A stretch of DNA of 64,000 nucleotides from the NCBI GenBank assembly GCA_047967505.1, contig CM106538.1; one strand, given 5' to 3'. The notes under the pieces were generated by a model that did no database searches, was not told the origin of the DNA, and worked only from the letters and a program-made list of their open reading frames with translations. The DNA is from Dipteris shenzhenensis (lineage: Eukaryota > Polypodiophyta > Polypodiopsida > Gleicheniales). Shown piece after piece: positions 36,401 to 48,904 of this stretch (position 1 is the stretch's first letter; every line of letters starts with the position of its first letter). The position numbers and the translations under genes were made by a program.

Positions 36401-36855
36401 CCCGCCTTTCCACCTTTTATCTTCCTTTTACACCCTAGGATAACTCCATGGATATTATTTGTTGATTAACATGCCATGCTATGCCTCCTTAGAGTATAAG
36501 AAGGTATATGCGCCCCACCACAACCCTAAAACACTCAAGGTTGACCATAATGTGAAGAGATGGTGCTTAGGATACCAACCAATGAATTCAGTATCTATAA
36601 AAATGTTATAAGCACACAAGTAAGTAAAGCAAAGGATTGCAAACTTTGGAGACCAATTTCCATTACTAGCCATAAAGCATAATATAAAGAGCTTGATTTG
36701 AATAAATAATGCATGTCATTGAGAGAGCATTCTATTGCCACTTTGTTACATTTCCTGTGCAACTTAGTAATCACAATTCAAAATGCCTCCCCTCACACAA
36801 TGTAACACACTCCAACCCCTCTCGCTCCTCATGTCCTATCATCCTAATCATAATG

Positions 36856-36893
<38 letters not shown>
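36856..36893. repeat. (CA)n microsatellite
   Basis: About 19 uninterrupted CA units followed by ATGCATGCATGCACACATGC. Confidence 0.95.
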
Positions 36894-36896
<3 letters not shown>

Positions 36897-38015
36897 CATG
36901 CATGCACACATGCAATAATATTATCAATGTAATTATTTTAGTAATTTAGTATTAATATTTTTATCATATTCAAGAATAGGTGTGGTCACTTTCATTCAAT
37001 CATATAAATGTTGCAATTAGTACTTTAAAAATAAATTGTAACATTAGAAATTTATGGAATCTTTTTGTGTTGGGATGTGTTCCACTTGTCCTTTAAATAC
37101 AAAATGAGAGCATGCTAGGCAAATTAGCACAACAATGCAACTTGCACAATGACACACACACGCAATCACCAAAATGGGACGTTTTAATCAAATATCGATA
37201 TGCAAAAGATATAAAATGTATGAAGTTGCTAGTTTTGATTGAATAAGATTTATCAATACCCACTTGCAATGACCTTGACACAAATCTTCCTTGTTCTTAA
37301 ACCATTCAAACTCTAATTGTTAATAGTCCTATTAACATTGGATGAAAAGGGTAAAACATCCAATACATGCCACATCCATTCCTTATTTTGAATCAGTCTG
37401 CCCCACCACATGCTAGTCACACCCATTAACCAAGGTAAAAATCTAGGTTTCACATTTACAACCTCTCAAATCAAGGAAATAATGAAAGAAAAACAAATTT
37501 CTCATGCTAAAAGTGCAAACTGTAAGATTAATCAAACATAATTTCCAAAAAACTGCTTCACCTACAATGCATACTATGAGTGTAAACTATGAAACAAAAT
37601 TATTAAAAATGCATTAATAAGAGTTTATGAAAGTACCAAATTATTGGCTTGACATATACGATTTATGATTTTCTTTATTACATAAGAAAGTTTAAAAACT
37701 CAATTTTGTATTTTTGAACTTATAGTATTTTAATTCTAGTATAATTACAACTATAAATTCTAATCATGTTTTACACCAAAAAGTCATGTTGGACACTTTA
37801 CATACATTGTCCTTTATAGTAAATGAACAAACAAATAAATATCAATGTGGTGCATTCTTACCCCTTCTTTATAGGAACATTGTATTCACCATTTTTGGAC
37901 TTTAGTAAAGTCAAATAGAATTGGAGTAAATAAACGTTCAATTTTTTTGAATATCATAGTCCCATGGGCTTTTTTCCATATATTTCCAAAAATATATTAC
38001 AAGATGGCTTGAAAC

Positions 38016-38480
38016 TTTACACCCCCACTTGCATAGAGTAATGTTTACCATTAGACACATGAGATGATGTGTCCTTAAGAGAGGTGGGTGTATCTATACA
38101 TTGTCTTGCAAGCCGATATTCAACATTAAAGTATTGAAACCAAAAAATCAAGTAAATATTTTACACACTCACTTGCATAGAGATATTCACCATTAAAATA
38201 TAAAAACAAAATTATTAAACCAATACTTTAAACACCCACTTACATAGAGTAATTTTGATCCTTAGGCACATGAGAAGATAAGTTTCTCTGTATATATATA
38301 CCATCTTGCAAGTTACTATTCACTGTTAAAATGTTAAACCAAGCTATCTTTACATAGGCAACAGATTATTGTTAATATTCATGATTAAATTATTAAAACA
38401 AACTATTGAATAGTATTCATACACCTCTTCATACACATAATTGAAAAACAATCTTGATGTTAATATTCACCATCAAAATA
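38016..38480. repeat. Diverged tandem repeat, period about 214 bp
   Basis: TTACACCCCCACTTGCATAG near 38016 recurs as TTTAAACACCCACTTACATAG near 38230. Shared downstream landmarks are GAGTAAT, AGACACATGAGA or AGGCACATGAGA, and TCTTGCAAG followed by ATATTCA or CTATTCA. A partial copy starts near 38160. The array is AT-rich and non-coding. Confidence 0.7.
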
Positions 38481-38999
38481 TTAAAGCAAACTATTTAACC
38501 TACCTTCTCCATTTATAGGTTCTTTTGGAATAGCTTGCAAGGTTTAAGGTGCAGGCTCATCACTGCCTGGTGATACTATAGCCTTCACTACTCCACTTCC
38601 TCGTCCCTTGAAAAGTACCTCCTTTTGTGGTTTGATGATCTAGATTGGACCTTCTACTGCAACACTTTTAGTTGCTTCCTTTCCTTATGTAATCCATTAG
38701 CATCCTTGTGTGTCACTCTAGATGTGTGTCCTCTAATGCAGAGCTACCATCCTTAGATTTACTAGATCTAGAGCTACATTCCTTAGGATCAAGAGAGGGC
38801 CAAGTCCTTTGTGACATTTTAGCTTGAGTCCACGTGTGAGCTCACTTCCTCTTCATCGTTGAATGTAGGTATGCATTGAAGTAGATATCAAAGTACTCAA
38901 TTAGATGTAGAGTTGGCGATGGTAATTGCATTATACCCTTCTACAATTAATCCCATTCCAAACAATACCACATTCCAACCTTTCATCAAGTAAGCTTCT

Positions 39000-40770
39000 A
39001 CCATGTCTTCTATCCTCCTTCTATCAAGGAAGGATGCTTTGGATGTCAATAATCAAGAGAAGAGGATTCACATTTAATGTTTCTTTCTATAGGAAAAAGA
39101 GCCCAAGAGTCTTTTGGGGAACCTTGAATGGTGGACCATCACCCCTATGCACAAATGAAACTATCATGGGTTGCAAGATCTAGATGCCAATGCCCACATA
39201 ATTATGCTCATGCTACAACATCATACCATGTAGCACCTTTCCAATCACTCCCCATAATGTAGATGCCAAACTAGCAAACAATGCATCCTATTGTGTATTT
39301 ATGATAAACAATACCAATGTTGCTCTTTTTGGTCGTGCCATACGAGGTTGTATCACAACTAGTATAAGCTCAACAATACCTAACATTGGACGCTCCTGTA
39401 GTTCATCAAAGAATAACACACATGAGTTCTCCCAAGCATCAATGCCCATTGCCTCAAATTTTTATGTATCAATTCCCTTGACAATACTACTTTTGGCTAT
39501 CCTCTAATAAACCATTGTCATAGGAAAACCTGAAATTCTAGTGGTGGGCTCCAAGTTGCATTCTATTTTTTAGCGAATTTAACTTTTCCTCTACATACAT
39601 TAACTCCATGCATATAGGCATCTTTGCTTATACATCCTTCATTGGTGCCACATTGCTATCCCACTTTATATTCTTGGTCCACCAACTCTTCATCTAAATG
39701 CTACAAAACATTATGCCTTGGACATTGTTTCAACCTGCACTACTTGGTTGACTGTTTCTTTGAGGCTCCCTTGCTTGTTCTTCTTCTTTTTAAAGAAGCA
39801 TTCACCCCTTAATAACTTCTGTTAGACCATCTTTACTATCTTACCAATATAATATCTCAATGGCCTCCACCAGATAATAGGCATAACCCTTGCAATTTTT
39901 TGCCTCTTACCCACCTTATGTTCAGGTGACTCATATACAATGCATAGATCTAGAATACATCAAAAGAATTGTTCATCATGAAACGTGATGTATGTGTAAT
40001 CCATGTATCTCATAGTGGCTCTTTTTAAATCTTTGGGGCCTAGCTAAACATCATTCACAACACCTGTCAAGCATTTGTAAAATTGCGTCCACATTTCCAC
40101 AGCTCTGCAATGGGACTCTTACCATTTGAGATTTGTGGCTTCCCACACTCGAAACATAAGTGCCTTCCTTTGATGAGAAACTCTAAAAGAGTTGACTTCT
40201 TATTATTTTGAAATGGTTTATTAGTGAGCATCTTAGATTCAAATATGTATTTAAGCCATCTTCAAATAGACATTTTGAGCTATGACTCGTGCAAGCTTCT
40301 TCATGTATTTCTCAAATGGCAAGTTTCCTTTTCTACTTCATCGACATGCAATTTGCATGCTTCATGGAAGTGTTGCCCAACCATCAATGGGCTCAAACTA
40401 GGGAGAGCTGTACTTTTTTTCTTCATCATCCTTGTATTAGATCTCATAAAGTGCTACTTCACAAACTATTTCGATCCATCTGAACTCATCAAATGCTGCA
40501 AAGAAGTTTGCACATTTTCAAAAAGTCATATCATGCAGCACTGGATCATCACTTGGAAGACTCTTGAATGACAATCAAGTGTAAAGTGGTACTACTAGGA
40601 GCTCGAGTCTTGGTTTGTCTTGCATCCTCATATATCTTCCATGTAAACTACTCATCAAGATTTCTTTGATTGGTAAATAAAGAAGCTCGATCGATATGCA
40701 CTAACAGCACATAATATTGTGATTTTTCCCATTTGTACCCCTCATCTCCTTCAAAGTGTAACTATGTGGT
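39000..40770 (-). other. Traces of an unidentified minus-strand reading frame
   Basis: Minus-strand translation gives coherent pieces interrupted by stops, for example AMGIDAWENSCVLFFDELQE and RPMLGIVELILVVIQPRMAR near 39330-39460, KVGKRQKIARVMPIIWWRPL near 39870-39920, and YVLLVHIDRASLFTNQRNLD near 40660-40710. Composition looks protein-like rather than random, with plausible helices and few low-complexity runs. I do not recognise the family. It may be a decayed DNA transposon or a host pseudogene; no termini or splice pattern could be fixed. Confidence 0.3.
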
Positions 40771-40790
40771 TCTAAAAGCATCTACAAGAA

Positions 40791-40985
40791 GTGATTCTAT
40801 AACTATAGCTTCTATAGATTCTTCATCCTCCTCAGTGTCATTATCATTATCACTATCCACCCTCTTAACTATAGTTATAGAAGCTGTAGTCATAGAAGTG
40901 ATTCTATAACTACAGCTTCTATAGATTCTTCATCGTCCTATCTGTCATTATCATTACCACTATCCACCCTCTTACCTTGTTGTGA
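40791..40985. repeat. Direct duplication with an inverted segment between
   Basis: GTGATTCTATAACTA(T/C)AGCTTCTATAG occurs at 40791 and 40898. Both copies are followed by ATTCTTCATC, TGTCATTATCATTA and CACTATCCACCCTCTTA. Between them, ACTATAGTTATAGAAGC is the inverse of the start, giving a potential hairpin. Confidence 0.75.
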
Positions 40986-41421
40986 TTGGTTACTCTTTGA
41001 TTAGATCTTTGAGAATGAGTGTTGCACCTTCATTTGGATAGTTGCAGCAAAAGTGAAGGTTCTATAAAACCTTCAATAGATGCTCCAAGTGTAGATATCT
41101 GGAATTTCATCCCATATAGACTTCAAGGAACATAAGGCATCACCTATTTCTAAATACTCTACCAAATTTTATTGTCACCTATCCACAACTTTAGTGCTTG
41201 TTTGCCTTTCATGTTATGATTGCATAAGGCTTTCATGAACCCATCTATGGGCACATGTAATGTTATTTTTCAATGGCCATTGCAAATTCCTAAAATTTTA
41301 AAAAGCATTAAATAATACATTTAAGGTTCTTGGAGTCCCCCTTAATAGAAGGCCATTTCAAATTTCTTATTAATTCTTTTTTTAAAAACTCAAATTTAGA
41401 TTGAACCACCATATGCATTTC

Positions 41422-42500
41422 CTAGGGTAGTGATTCCTACCCAGTGGTAGTGGGAACTACATTCTACTAAGGATTGAGACATACTAGGATGGTATTTGTT
41501 TCCAAGGGGTGGTGTGATTTTTTGTTGACAGAGAGTGTCTATCAATAGAAGGGCTGGATTGTGGTTGCATCAAATATTTGTACCAGCATGGGCATTACCT
41601 AGTGCAATGACCCCTACCCCATGGTAGTGGAACCTAGACATATCAGGATGTTCATTATCCCAAGGATTTGTATGACTTTCATTGACAAATGGTGTCCATC
41701 AACAAGGTAACAAGGTTGGATTGTGGCTGTCTTGAATATTTGAACCACCACTAGCATTGCTTCATCCTATCTCATGGTGGTGAGAACCCTGACATAGTAC
41801 TAGGATGTTCTTTATCCCAAGGGTTGGATGAGTTTCATTGATAGATGGTGTCCATAAATAAGGGTAACAAGGGTTCGATTGTGGTTGTCTAAACTATTTG
41901 ATTCGAGATGTACTAAGGTGGTCTTCATCCCAAGGGTAATAAGAGTAACAAGAGTTGGATTATGGTGGGGTACCTATCTAGACATACCAAGATGGTCTTT
42001 ATCCCAAGGGTTGGGATGAGTTTTGTTGATAAATGGTGTCCCTCAATAAGATAAAGGATGTTGGATTGTGGCTGTCTAAAATATTTGGACCATCAAGAGC
42101 ATTTCCTAGTGCAATGACCCCTACCTTGTGGTGGTGGGAATCCAGATGTTCCTGGATGGTCTTTATCCCAAGGGTTGGGATGAGTTTCATTGATAGATGG
42201 TGTCCATCAACAAGGGTAATTGGTTGGATTGTGGTTGTCTAAAACATTTGGGCCATGATGGGCATTGCCTAGTGTAATGACCCCTACCCACCATGATGGT
42301 AGGAACCTAGATATACCAAGATGGTCTTTATCCCAGGGGTTGGGATGAGTTTTGTTGATATATTCTTTTCATTAACAAGGATAGCAAGGTTAGATTGTTG
42401 TTTAAAATATTTGTACCACCATAGGCATTGCCTAGTGCAATGACCCTTACCTATTGCTGGTGGGAACCTACATGTATCAGGATGGTCTAATCCATCTCTT
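41422..42500. repeat. Satellite-like tandem array, period about 163 bp
   Basis: Units begin at CCTAG(T/G)GCAATGACCCCTACC-like sequence near 41422, 41598, 41757, 42105, 42268 and 42431, with two shortened units between 41880 and 42000. Conserved landmarks per unit are GGTGGTGGGAACC, CAGGATGGTC, TTTATCCCAAGGGTTGGGAT, GATAGATGGTGTCCATCAA and GGTTGGATTGTGG. The last spacings are 163 bp each. Copies have diverged by substitutions and small indels. No frame is conserved across units, so it is non-coding. Confidence 0.9.
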
Positions 42501-42880
42501 TGAAAGGAATGGGACATACTTTTCCTCTCTTTAAAAAAAATGTCTGTGTGTGACACTTTGCCACTAAGGTGAATGTCATTATCAAACTACCATGTTTCAT
42601 AAGAATACCTTTTTATTTTTTTATAAAAAATGCTATAATTTTATAAAGCATAATACTATTGAAAGGCCCATATAACACAATATTATTTATTATTCAAATG
42701 CCTAGTAAAATAATATTTTTAAAATATGTTTTAAGTACTTAGGGTCTAATTTTAAAAACCTGTTCTTTGTAACTAAGGACTAATTTTAAAAACTAATTAA
42801 ATACCACATGTGGTGAGCACCACACGTGAGTTATAATTAGACTACTTACTAACTACTACAAACTATTAAACTAGCTAAAT

Positions 42881-42908
42881 CCCACATGTGTTGCATGCCA
42901 CATGTGGG
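42881..42908. other. Perfect 10-bp-stem hairpin
   Basis: CCCACATGTG and CACATGTGGG are perfect reverse complements separated by the 8-bp loop TTGCATGC. A related imperfect palindrome, CCACATGTGGTGAGCACCAC, lies about 75 bp upstream (42802), suggesting a duplicated ancestor. Confidence 0.85.
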
Positions 42909-43381
42909 TTGTAACTAGACTAACTTCTTACTAACTAATTTAGTCACATACTAGACTAAATACTTACTAACTAATCTACTACATAAGGAACCCTTGTTTT
43001 TTAGAAAAGATTCAAAATCTATACTTTTCTTTAGATGTATCATATTTCTTTAAAAATACCAAATTAAAGCAAGGAGAATTTTTGAAAATATTTGATTTTT
43101 TTAAAGAACATATTTGCAAATGGCATACCTTGACATAGAGTCAAATGTAGCTCATTTCTACGAAAAAAACAAAATAAAGGAGCATGTAGATTCGTCCCCA
43201 ACATATGGTGTATGCCACACCTTCCTATGGATGTTAATCACATTGGTTAGCATCACCACATTTTGACATGTTGATATATTTGAGTAGCTAGATAGCATTA
43301 GGATTTTGCCTTGGAGCCCATTAGGCCCAGGAAAATTGTGAGACTAGAAGTAGGAGTGTAGAAATTAGGAACAGAGCTTAG

Positions 43382-43465
43382 GGTTGGCCCTCCCTTCAAA
43401 AGATGGCACTTATAAAAGGGAGGGTTGGTCCTCCTTTCAAAAGGTGGCATGTATAAAAGGGAAGA
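43382..43465. repeat. Short tandem duplication, about 50-bp unit
   Basis: GGTTGG(C/T)CCTCC(C/T)TTCAAAAG starts two adjacent units (near 43382 and 43432), each ending TATAAAAGGGA. Confidence 0.85.
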
Positions 43466-43924
43466 TATTTGTATTTAGTGTTCAGTTGCTATATGCAAGG
43501 TTTGAGGAATACAAGGTCTCTTCTTCTTACATGAGTTTTGCACTTGTTTCCCTCTCTTGCCTCTTGTGAATGCCACATTCCTATTTGCTCTTCTAGGGTT
43601 CACTATCTCCCTCTCCCTCTCATCTCCCCTCCCGTCTCCTCGTTCTTCCCATTGTGCATTCATGATTGCAGCAACTTGAGAGCTACAAGAATGACACATG
43701 TGGATAGTCTTTGCTCACATTGCTCTCGATGAGGTTTGGTTGGAGGTAAGCTCTTCAACAAAATTCTGATATGATCCCCATGATACGTGAGTTACCACCG
43801 CCAAGGACTATACATTTTATGCATAGTTGCTAGGGAGTCTCAAGGTGTGCTTTTGCTAGCACTTACTTCTCATTATGTACCCATTTCCCAATGCTTAGTA
43901 GCTTAAGAAATAGCTATTGCTTTT

Positions 43925-43998
43925 GGAGTATAGCAAGTGTGTGATTGAAAATAGTTATTTTGGAGTATAGCATGTGATTGAAAATAGTTATTTTGGAG
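43925..43998. repeat. Tandem duplication, about 40-bp unit
   Basis: GTGATTGAAAATAGTTATTT occurs twice, each followed by TGGAGT. Purely non-coding. Confidence 0.85.
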
Positions 43999-45374
43999 TG
44001 TTTTTGAGTGAGTTTGGGTGTTTTTGAAGTGTTTTACTTGTCAAATCATAGGGAAAGGTAGGTAATGTGATTGCTAAGGCAGTGTTCTTTTCAAATGCAT
44101 CTGAAACCCTATTTCAATGCAGTGATGATTATTTCCAAGAAGTTGAGATAGAGATTGCCCCCAAGTGCTTCCAAATTTTCCAAAATTCAATGGAATCACT
44201 TATAAAATCATCAAAACTTGAAAATTTTGTCTTGGGATGTCATCACTAGGAGATTATATCCATCACAGTGAGTTAAGGCTAAGTTAGTGCCCCGCTAAAT
44301 TGGCAACTTAGTCCCTGTTGAAATAGATCTAAGTTGGTCTGCTGAATTGATAATTCAACGCTCTAGTGAGTTACATTGTGAACTATAATTTGGCAAATTC
44401 TGACTGCAAGGAATTGTTTGTTGGTCGCACACATTGCTTCTCATACATGCACTTAAGGTTTGGTATGATTCTTACAACAAAGCCTGACCCAAAAGATAGT
44501 GCTTTAAATAACATTTTGTCCAGCTACCTACCCAGCTTTGCATCAGTCCAATCTGAAACTTAATTCCTCAACTCACACTTTATGTATAGACCACTCCAAA
44601 GTGATATATCTAGCTCTGAGGAATTGATCAAGCTATTATGGCTCTCCATATTAGAGGCAAACAAGGCAACAAAGAGATTGTTTGACCGTGTTGGGTGAGA
44701 TCATGTCCACAAGCAATGAGTACTTGTGGTTTTAAAGAAATGTAATTTTGCATGTAATGAATAATTTCTTCTAGTGTTTATTTTGATTTGGATGCCATGC
44801 ATCCTAGTTGTCTAAGAAGGGAGGGCTTCCTGGACAAAGTATGGCAAAGAGCCCAACAACTTCTTTAGGATTTTGTAGAGGTCCCTAAATGTGTAGTTGT
44901 CCTTCTTGATTGTACATTGTATGATTGCTTCAAGGAGGTGAAGATAGAGGCCAGGAAATATATATTTCCTCTTGAGAGTAGAGCGGAGAAAAACAAATAG
45001 AGTGATGAGATGTTAACCTTGAAAAAGTTAGGCTTAATTTAGCTAGTTTCCTAGAGGATGGAGTTCATGTAAGTTCAACCCTCTTGTAGGAATCTAGTTT
45101 GTACTGGATCTAGTATGTGCTTTCATGTTTTTGTTTTATGGGAATTTGAAAACTTCTATGGGCTATATGCTTCTATGTAGGTTTTTTATTTATTTGAGGG
45201 AAGAGGGTCATGTAGCATCCATCCCCTACTTGCTAAGAACTGGTGGTTTTGGGCAAAGAGGACACTTGCATGTATCCACCCGTTATGCATGGTCTCAATA
45301 AGCATGAGATGGATAATTGTCCTTGATGGATGAACATGGAGCCTGAATACATTCTTGAGAGGGAGAATGATTTA

Positions 45375-46546
45375 CGTAAGCACTCCAAGGTAACTACACA
45401 AAGCATGGTCAAGTCCAATAAGGAACCAAAGGCAGATGCAAGAGCACAGTGCCTAAAAGGACAAGTGTTCCTCACATTGCAGGTTTAGCAATGCTACATT
45501 TTGGCTTCTATGGTGTTGTTTTCCCTTTCCTGGTTTTCCATTTGTAAATTTAGAAAATGATCTTTCAAGTAGCATGCATAACATTAACAAGGGCTCATTC
45601 TCTTCAAATGAGTATGTTTTTGGAGACTCTATGTTAGGTGGCAAGGTGAGTACATTAAAACTGTTTTGACTAAAAATTTTATGTTTTGTATCAGTTTAAA
45701 TAAACTTTGTAGACTCCTTGCAGTGGTGATGGGCAAACCAACATTGAGAAGAGCTTCCTTTTTCATTTTTGTGATGGACCATATATATGTCGATGCTCCC
45801 CTTTGTGGAGAGTAGAAGTGCTATGCAATTGTTGTAGACTATGTTGCCATTGGGTGCAACAGGAAAGAAGAGCCCATTGTATGTGGAATGGAATGAAGTA
45901 CGAAATTTGTGGATGATTTACGTAAGCACTCCAAGGTAACTACACAAGATTTACGTAAGCACTCCAAGGTAACTACACAAAGCATGGTCAAGTCCAATAA
46001 GGAACCAAGGTAAGCGTAAGCACTCCAAGGTAACTACACAAAGCATGGTCAAGTCCAATAAGGAACCAAAGGCAGATGCAAGAGCACAGTGCCTAAAAGG
46101 ACAAGTGTTCCTCACATTACAGGTTTAGCAATGCTACATTTTGGCTTCTATGGTGTTGTTTTCCCTTTCCTGGTTTTCCATTTGTAAATTTAGAAAATGA
46201 TCTTTCAAGTAGCATGCATAACATTAACAAGGGCGCATTCTCTTCAAATGAGTATGTTTTTGGAGACTCTATGTTAGGTGGCAAGGTGAGTACATTAAAA
46301 CTGTTTTGACTAAAAATTTTATGTTTTGTATCAGTTTAAATAAACTTTGTAGACTCCTTGCAGTGGTGATGGGCAAACCAACATTGAGAAGAGCTTCCTT
46401 TTTCATTTTTGTGATGGACCATATATATGTCGATGCTCCCCTTTGTGGAGAGTAGAAGTGCTATGCAATTGTTGTAGACTATGTTGCCATTGGGTGCAAC
46501 AGGAAAGAAGAGCCCATTGTATGTGGAATGGAATGAAGTACGAAAT
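45375..46546. repeat. Nested tandem duplication, 532-bp unit
   Basis: A 532-bp block starting CGTAAGCACTCCAAGGTAAC is present at 45375-45906 and 46015-46546 with about two differences by eye (TTGCAGG/TTACAGG and GGGCTCAT/GGGCGCAT). Between them lie two truncated copies of its first 35-60 bp (about 45913-45947 and 45948-46007). All copies restart at the same ATTTACGTAAGCACTCC or CGTAAGCACTCC point. The near identity shows a very recent event. No known coding content. Confidence 0.9.
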
Positions 46547-47972
46547 ATATAAAGTAGAAAATTCTTAGCAATCATACTCTCCATTTGGAGAGATGAAGAG
46601 CAACATGAGCAATGAAGGAGTTGATCATATTGGCAACTGTACTGGAAACATACTCCAATGTTGGGGACTATTACCTGCATCCATCCAAGAGAAGGTTATG
46701 TTAGAATACATGCATCTTCTAGCTTGGGATTGCAAGTGTGTAGAGACTGCATATGTTCAAAAGACCAAACCTCATGCCATCCACAAATTTGAGGAACCCA
46801 CGATAGGGACATCTTTCAAATGCTAAGACGGGCCAATTTAAAATCTACACATTTAGTAAGATCACAACATGCGTATCTTTAGATGATATTCACAAGTATT
46901 TAAGGCAATTGGACAATCCTAGATGCAAGTCATAACCTTGGCTATTCATAAGCCTAGAGCATAAACTGCAAACATGCAAAAAGGGAGGTTACAAGCAAAT
47001 ATGCTACATAATCATTATGAACCAACTAAATAATCCATACACTCTCAAATGAGATATACACGCCGTTATGTATGGGCAAAATTGAGAATTACGTTGACAG
47101 ATTCAACATGGCAGATTCACATGATGCAATAAGATGAACTGAATGTAAATCTTTGAACTAAAATTCACACAACCACTTATTATATTTTTCCAAAATTCTC
47201 TCCTTTTCAAATAGTATCAATCCGATACATGCATCGCAAGATACTAATGTCCAATTTTTTTGACAAGATCCATTATTAGAGAGCAATCCTCATGAGAATT
47301 AGACATGAATTAGATGTTTAAATTGAGCCCTATGCAAGAGTTTGTTTTCTTTTAACATTTGTATCAAGCATCTTTTTTTCAAATAAATAGAGAAAACTTG
47401 AATTATAACTCAATTGATCTTGATGTCTAGTCGAGGGGATTTGCTTCATCTTCTCCACATTTCTACTATTCTCTTGCCATGCAAATGCCCTCCCGTGATG
47501 GCTTCGTGTAAGTCAATCTACTTAGTCCTTCAAATGCTTCGTTTTTCTTCTCTAGAGTAAAAGAGAGCCATTTTTCCCTCCTATGCTTGAGGGAAAAGAG
47601 TACTCTGTCCCCAAATCTTAATTGGCCACTCATTGGCTATCTTCCCCATTATTGTATTACTAGCCTAAAAACATGGTGCTCCAATGGTACTCATCCACTT
47701 CGTGGTCCACTATCCCATTAACCACATTTTCTATTGTTACTAGGGGCCATTATCCCTTTTTAGTGGGCAAGGTAGTCCTTGCACTCGACATGTGCCGTAC
47801 GTATAAAGGTTCATTCTCTCATGAACTCCTTTCTAAAACATATGGTGGTCCTTTATATATGATGCCACCAATCACAAGGCACACCCTAGGATCACAAGGG
47901 TCCCCGAGGGGAGGAGTGTGTGTGTGCGCGTGCGCATGCATGCACATGTGTGCATGTGCATGTGTGCATGTG

Positions 47973-48006
<34 letters not shown>

Positions 48007-48904
48007 TCTATGTCTGTGTCTATGTGTGTGTGTGTGTGTGTGTGTGAGTTGTGTTTTTGTTGGTGGATAGAAGATTATATAGTCATGCTCATATATAGAT
48101 AATTGCCCTTTTTCCCCCCGCTTATATCATGTGCCATTGTTATGTCTTCTTAAAGATTTTCATTGATATATAAATTTCTTTATAATATTTTTTAGTAGTC
48201 TTTAGTTATTAATGTTTTCTATGTCGTGTTATAGAAGATTTCTCATGGTTTCAACTTAGTTAGTTTTACATGGCGGGTATGCTTCTTTATTATATATAGA
48301 ATCTTAGTGCCTTTTTCCTTTCTTCACAATAGTATCAGAGTATAATTAGATGATGTAGGATTTATGTCTTTGGTCTATAGCTTTATCATGACAATGGTTT
48401 ATATAAACTTTCTGACTCTACTAGTCATGAACTTTCATTGATTCTAAATCTTGTTGAGAGCCTTAAATGGTATATGAATGCTTAGAATTCTTATAATGTT
48501 GTTTCAATTCATTTTGAAAGGCCAATTGATCTACAGAGCGTGTGGGTATGGAGAGTGACAACAATATGGTGGTCTAAAGATGGAGGACTAAAGGATCCTC
48601 ATTTTAAAGCTAGTCATTAATTATTGCTTTGCATTTGATTTATAATTTTTCATTCTTTGTTTTGCATAGAGTGACTTTAATATAAATTTCATATAGTATG
48701 ATATAATCTATATGAGTTGAGACTTCAAATTTGTTTTTACGCATCCATGTGGAATAGAAGAGGTCTCATTGGTTCAAATGGGGTAGCTTTACTTGGTGTG
48801 CATTTTATTCTTTAATTTATTACATTTTGTGAGATTTAGATCTTTGCAACTCCTTGCTAGTAATGATAATTTAATGGTCTACCATGACTTCTTAGAATTT
48901 GAGG
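46547..48904. other. Gene-free region with a TG/CA microsatellite
   Basis: No gene or RNA is recognised. A TG-rich microsatellite lies at 47918-48046; open frames through it are only repeat effects. The rest is AT-rich. Confidence 0.5.
47918..48046. repeat. Complex TG/GC microsatellite
   Basis: TGTGTGTGCGCGTGCGCATG leads into alternating GTGCATGTGCATGT units and then two pure (TG)n runs. The long alternating purine-pyrimidine stretch is a classical Z-DNA-prone sequence. Confidence 0.95.

Larger units (their letters stand above)
33430..41412. other. Gene-poor intergenic region
   Basis: No intact gene is recognised. The stretch 33410-33616 is still fairly GC-rich and has a minus-strand open frame without a known motif; it is probably distal promoter. 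34380-34720 is similarly open on the minus strand but unrecognised. Separate entries cover the CA microsatellite (36856), a duplication (38016-38480), traces of an unknown frame (39000-40770) and a duplication with an inverted segment (40791-40985). Confidence 0.5.
42501..45374. other. Gene-free region
   Basis: No gene is recognised. The sequence is AT-rich, with one strong hairpin (42881-42908) and two short tandem duplications (43382-43465 and 43925-43998). A pyrimidine-rich stretch lies at 43550-43650. Confidence 0.5.
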
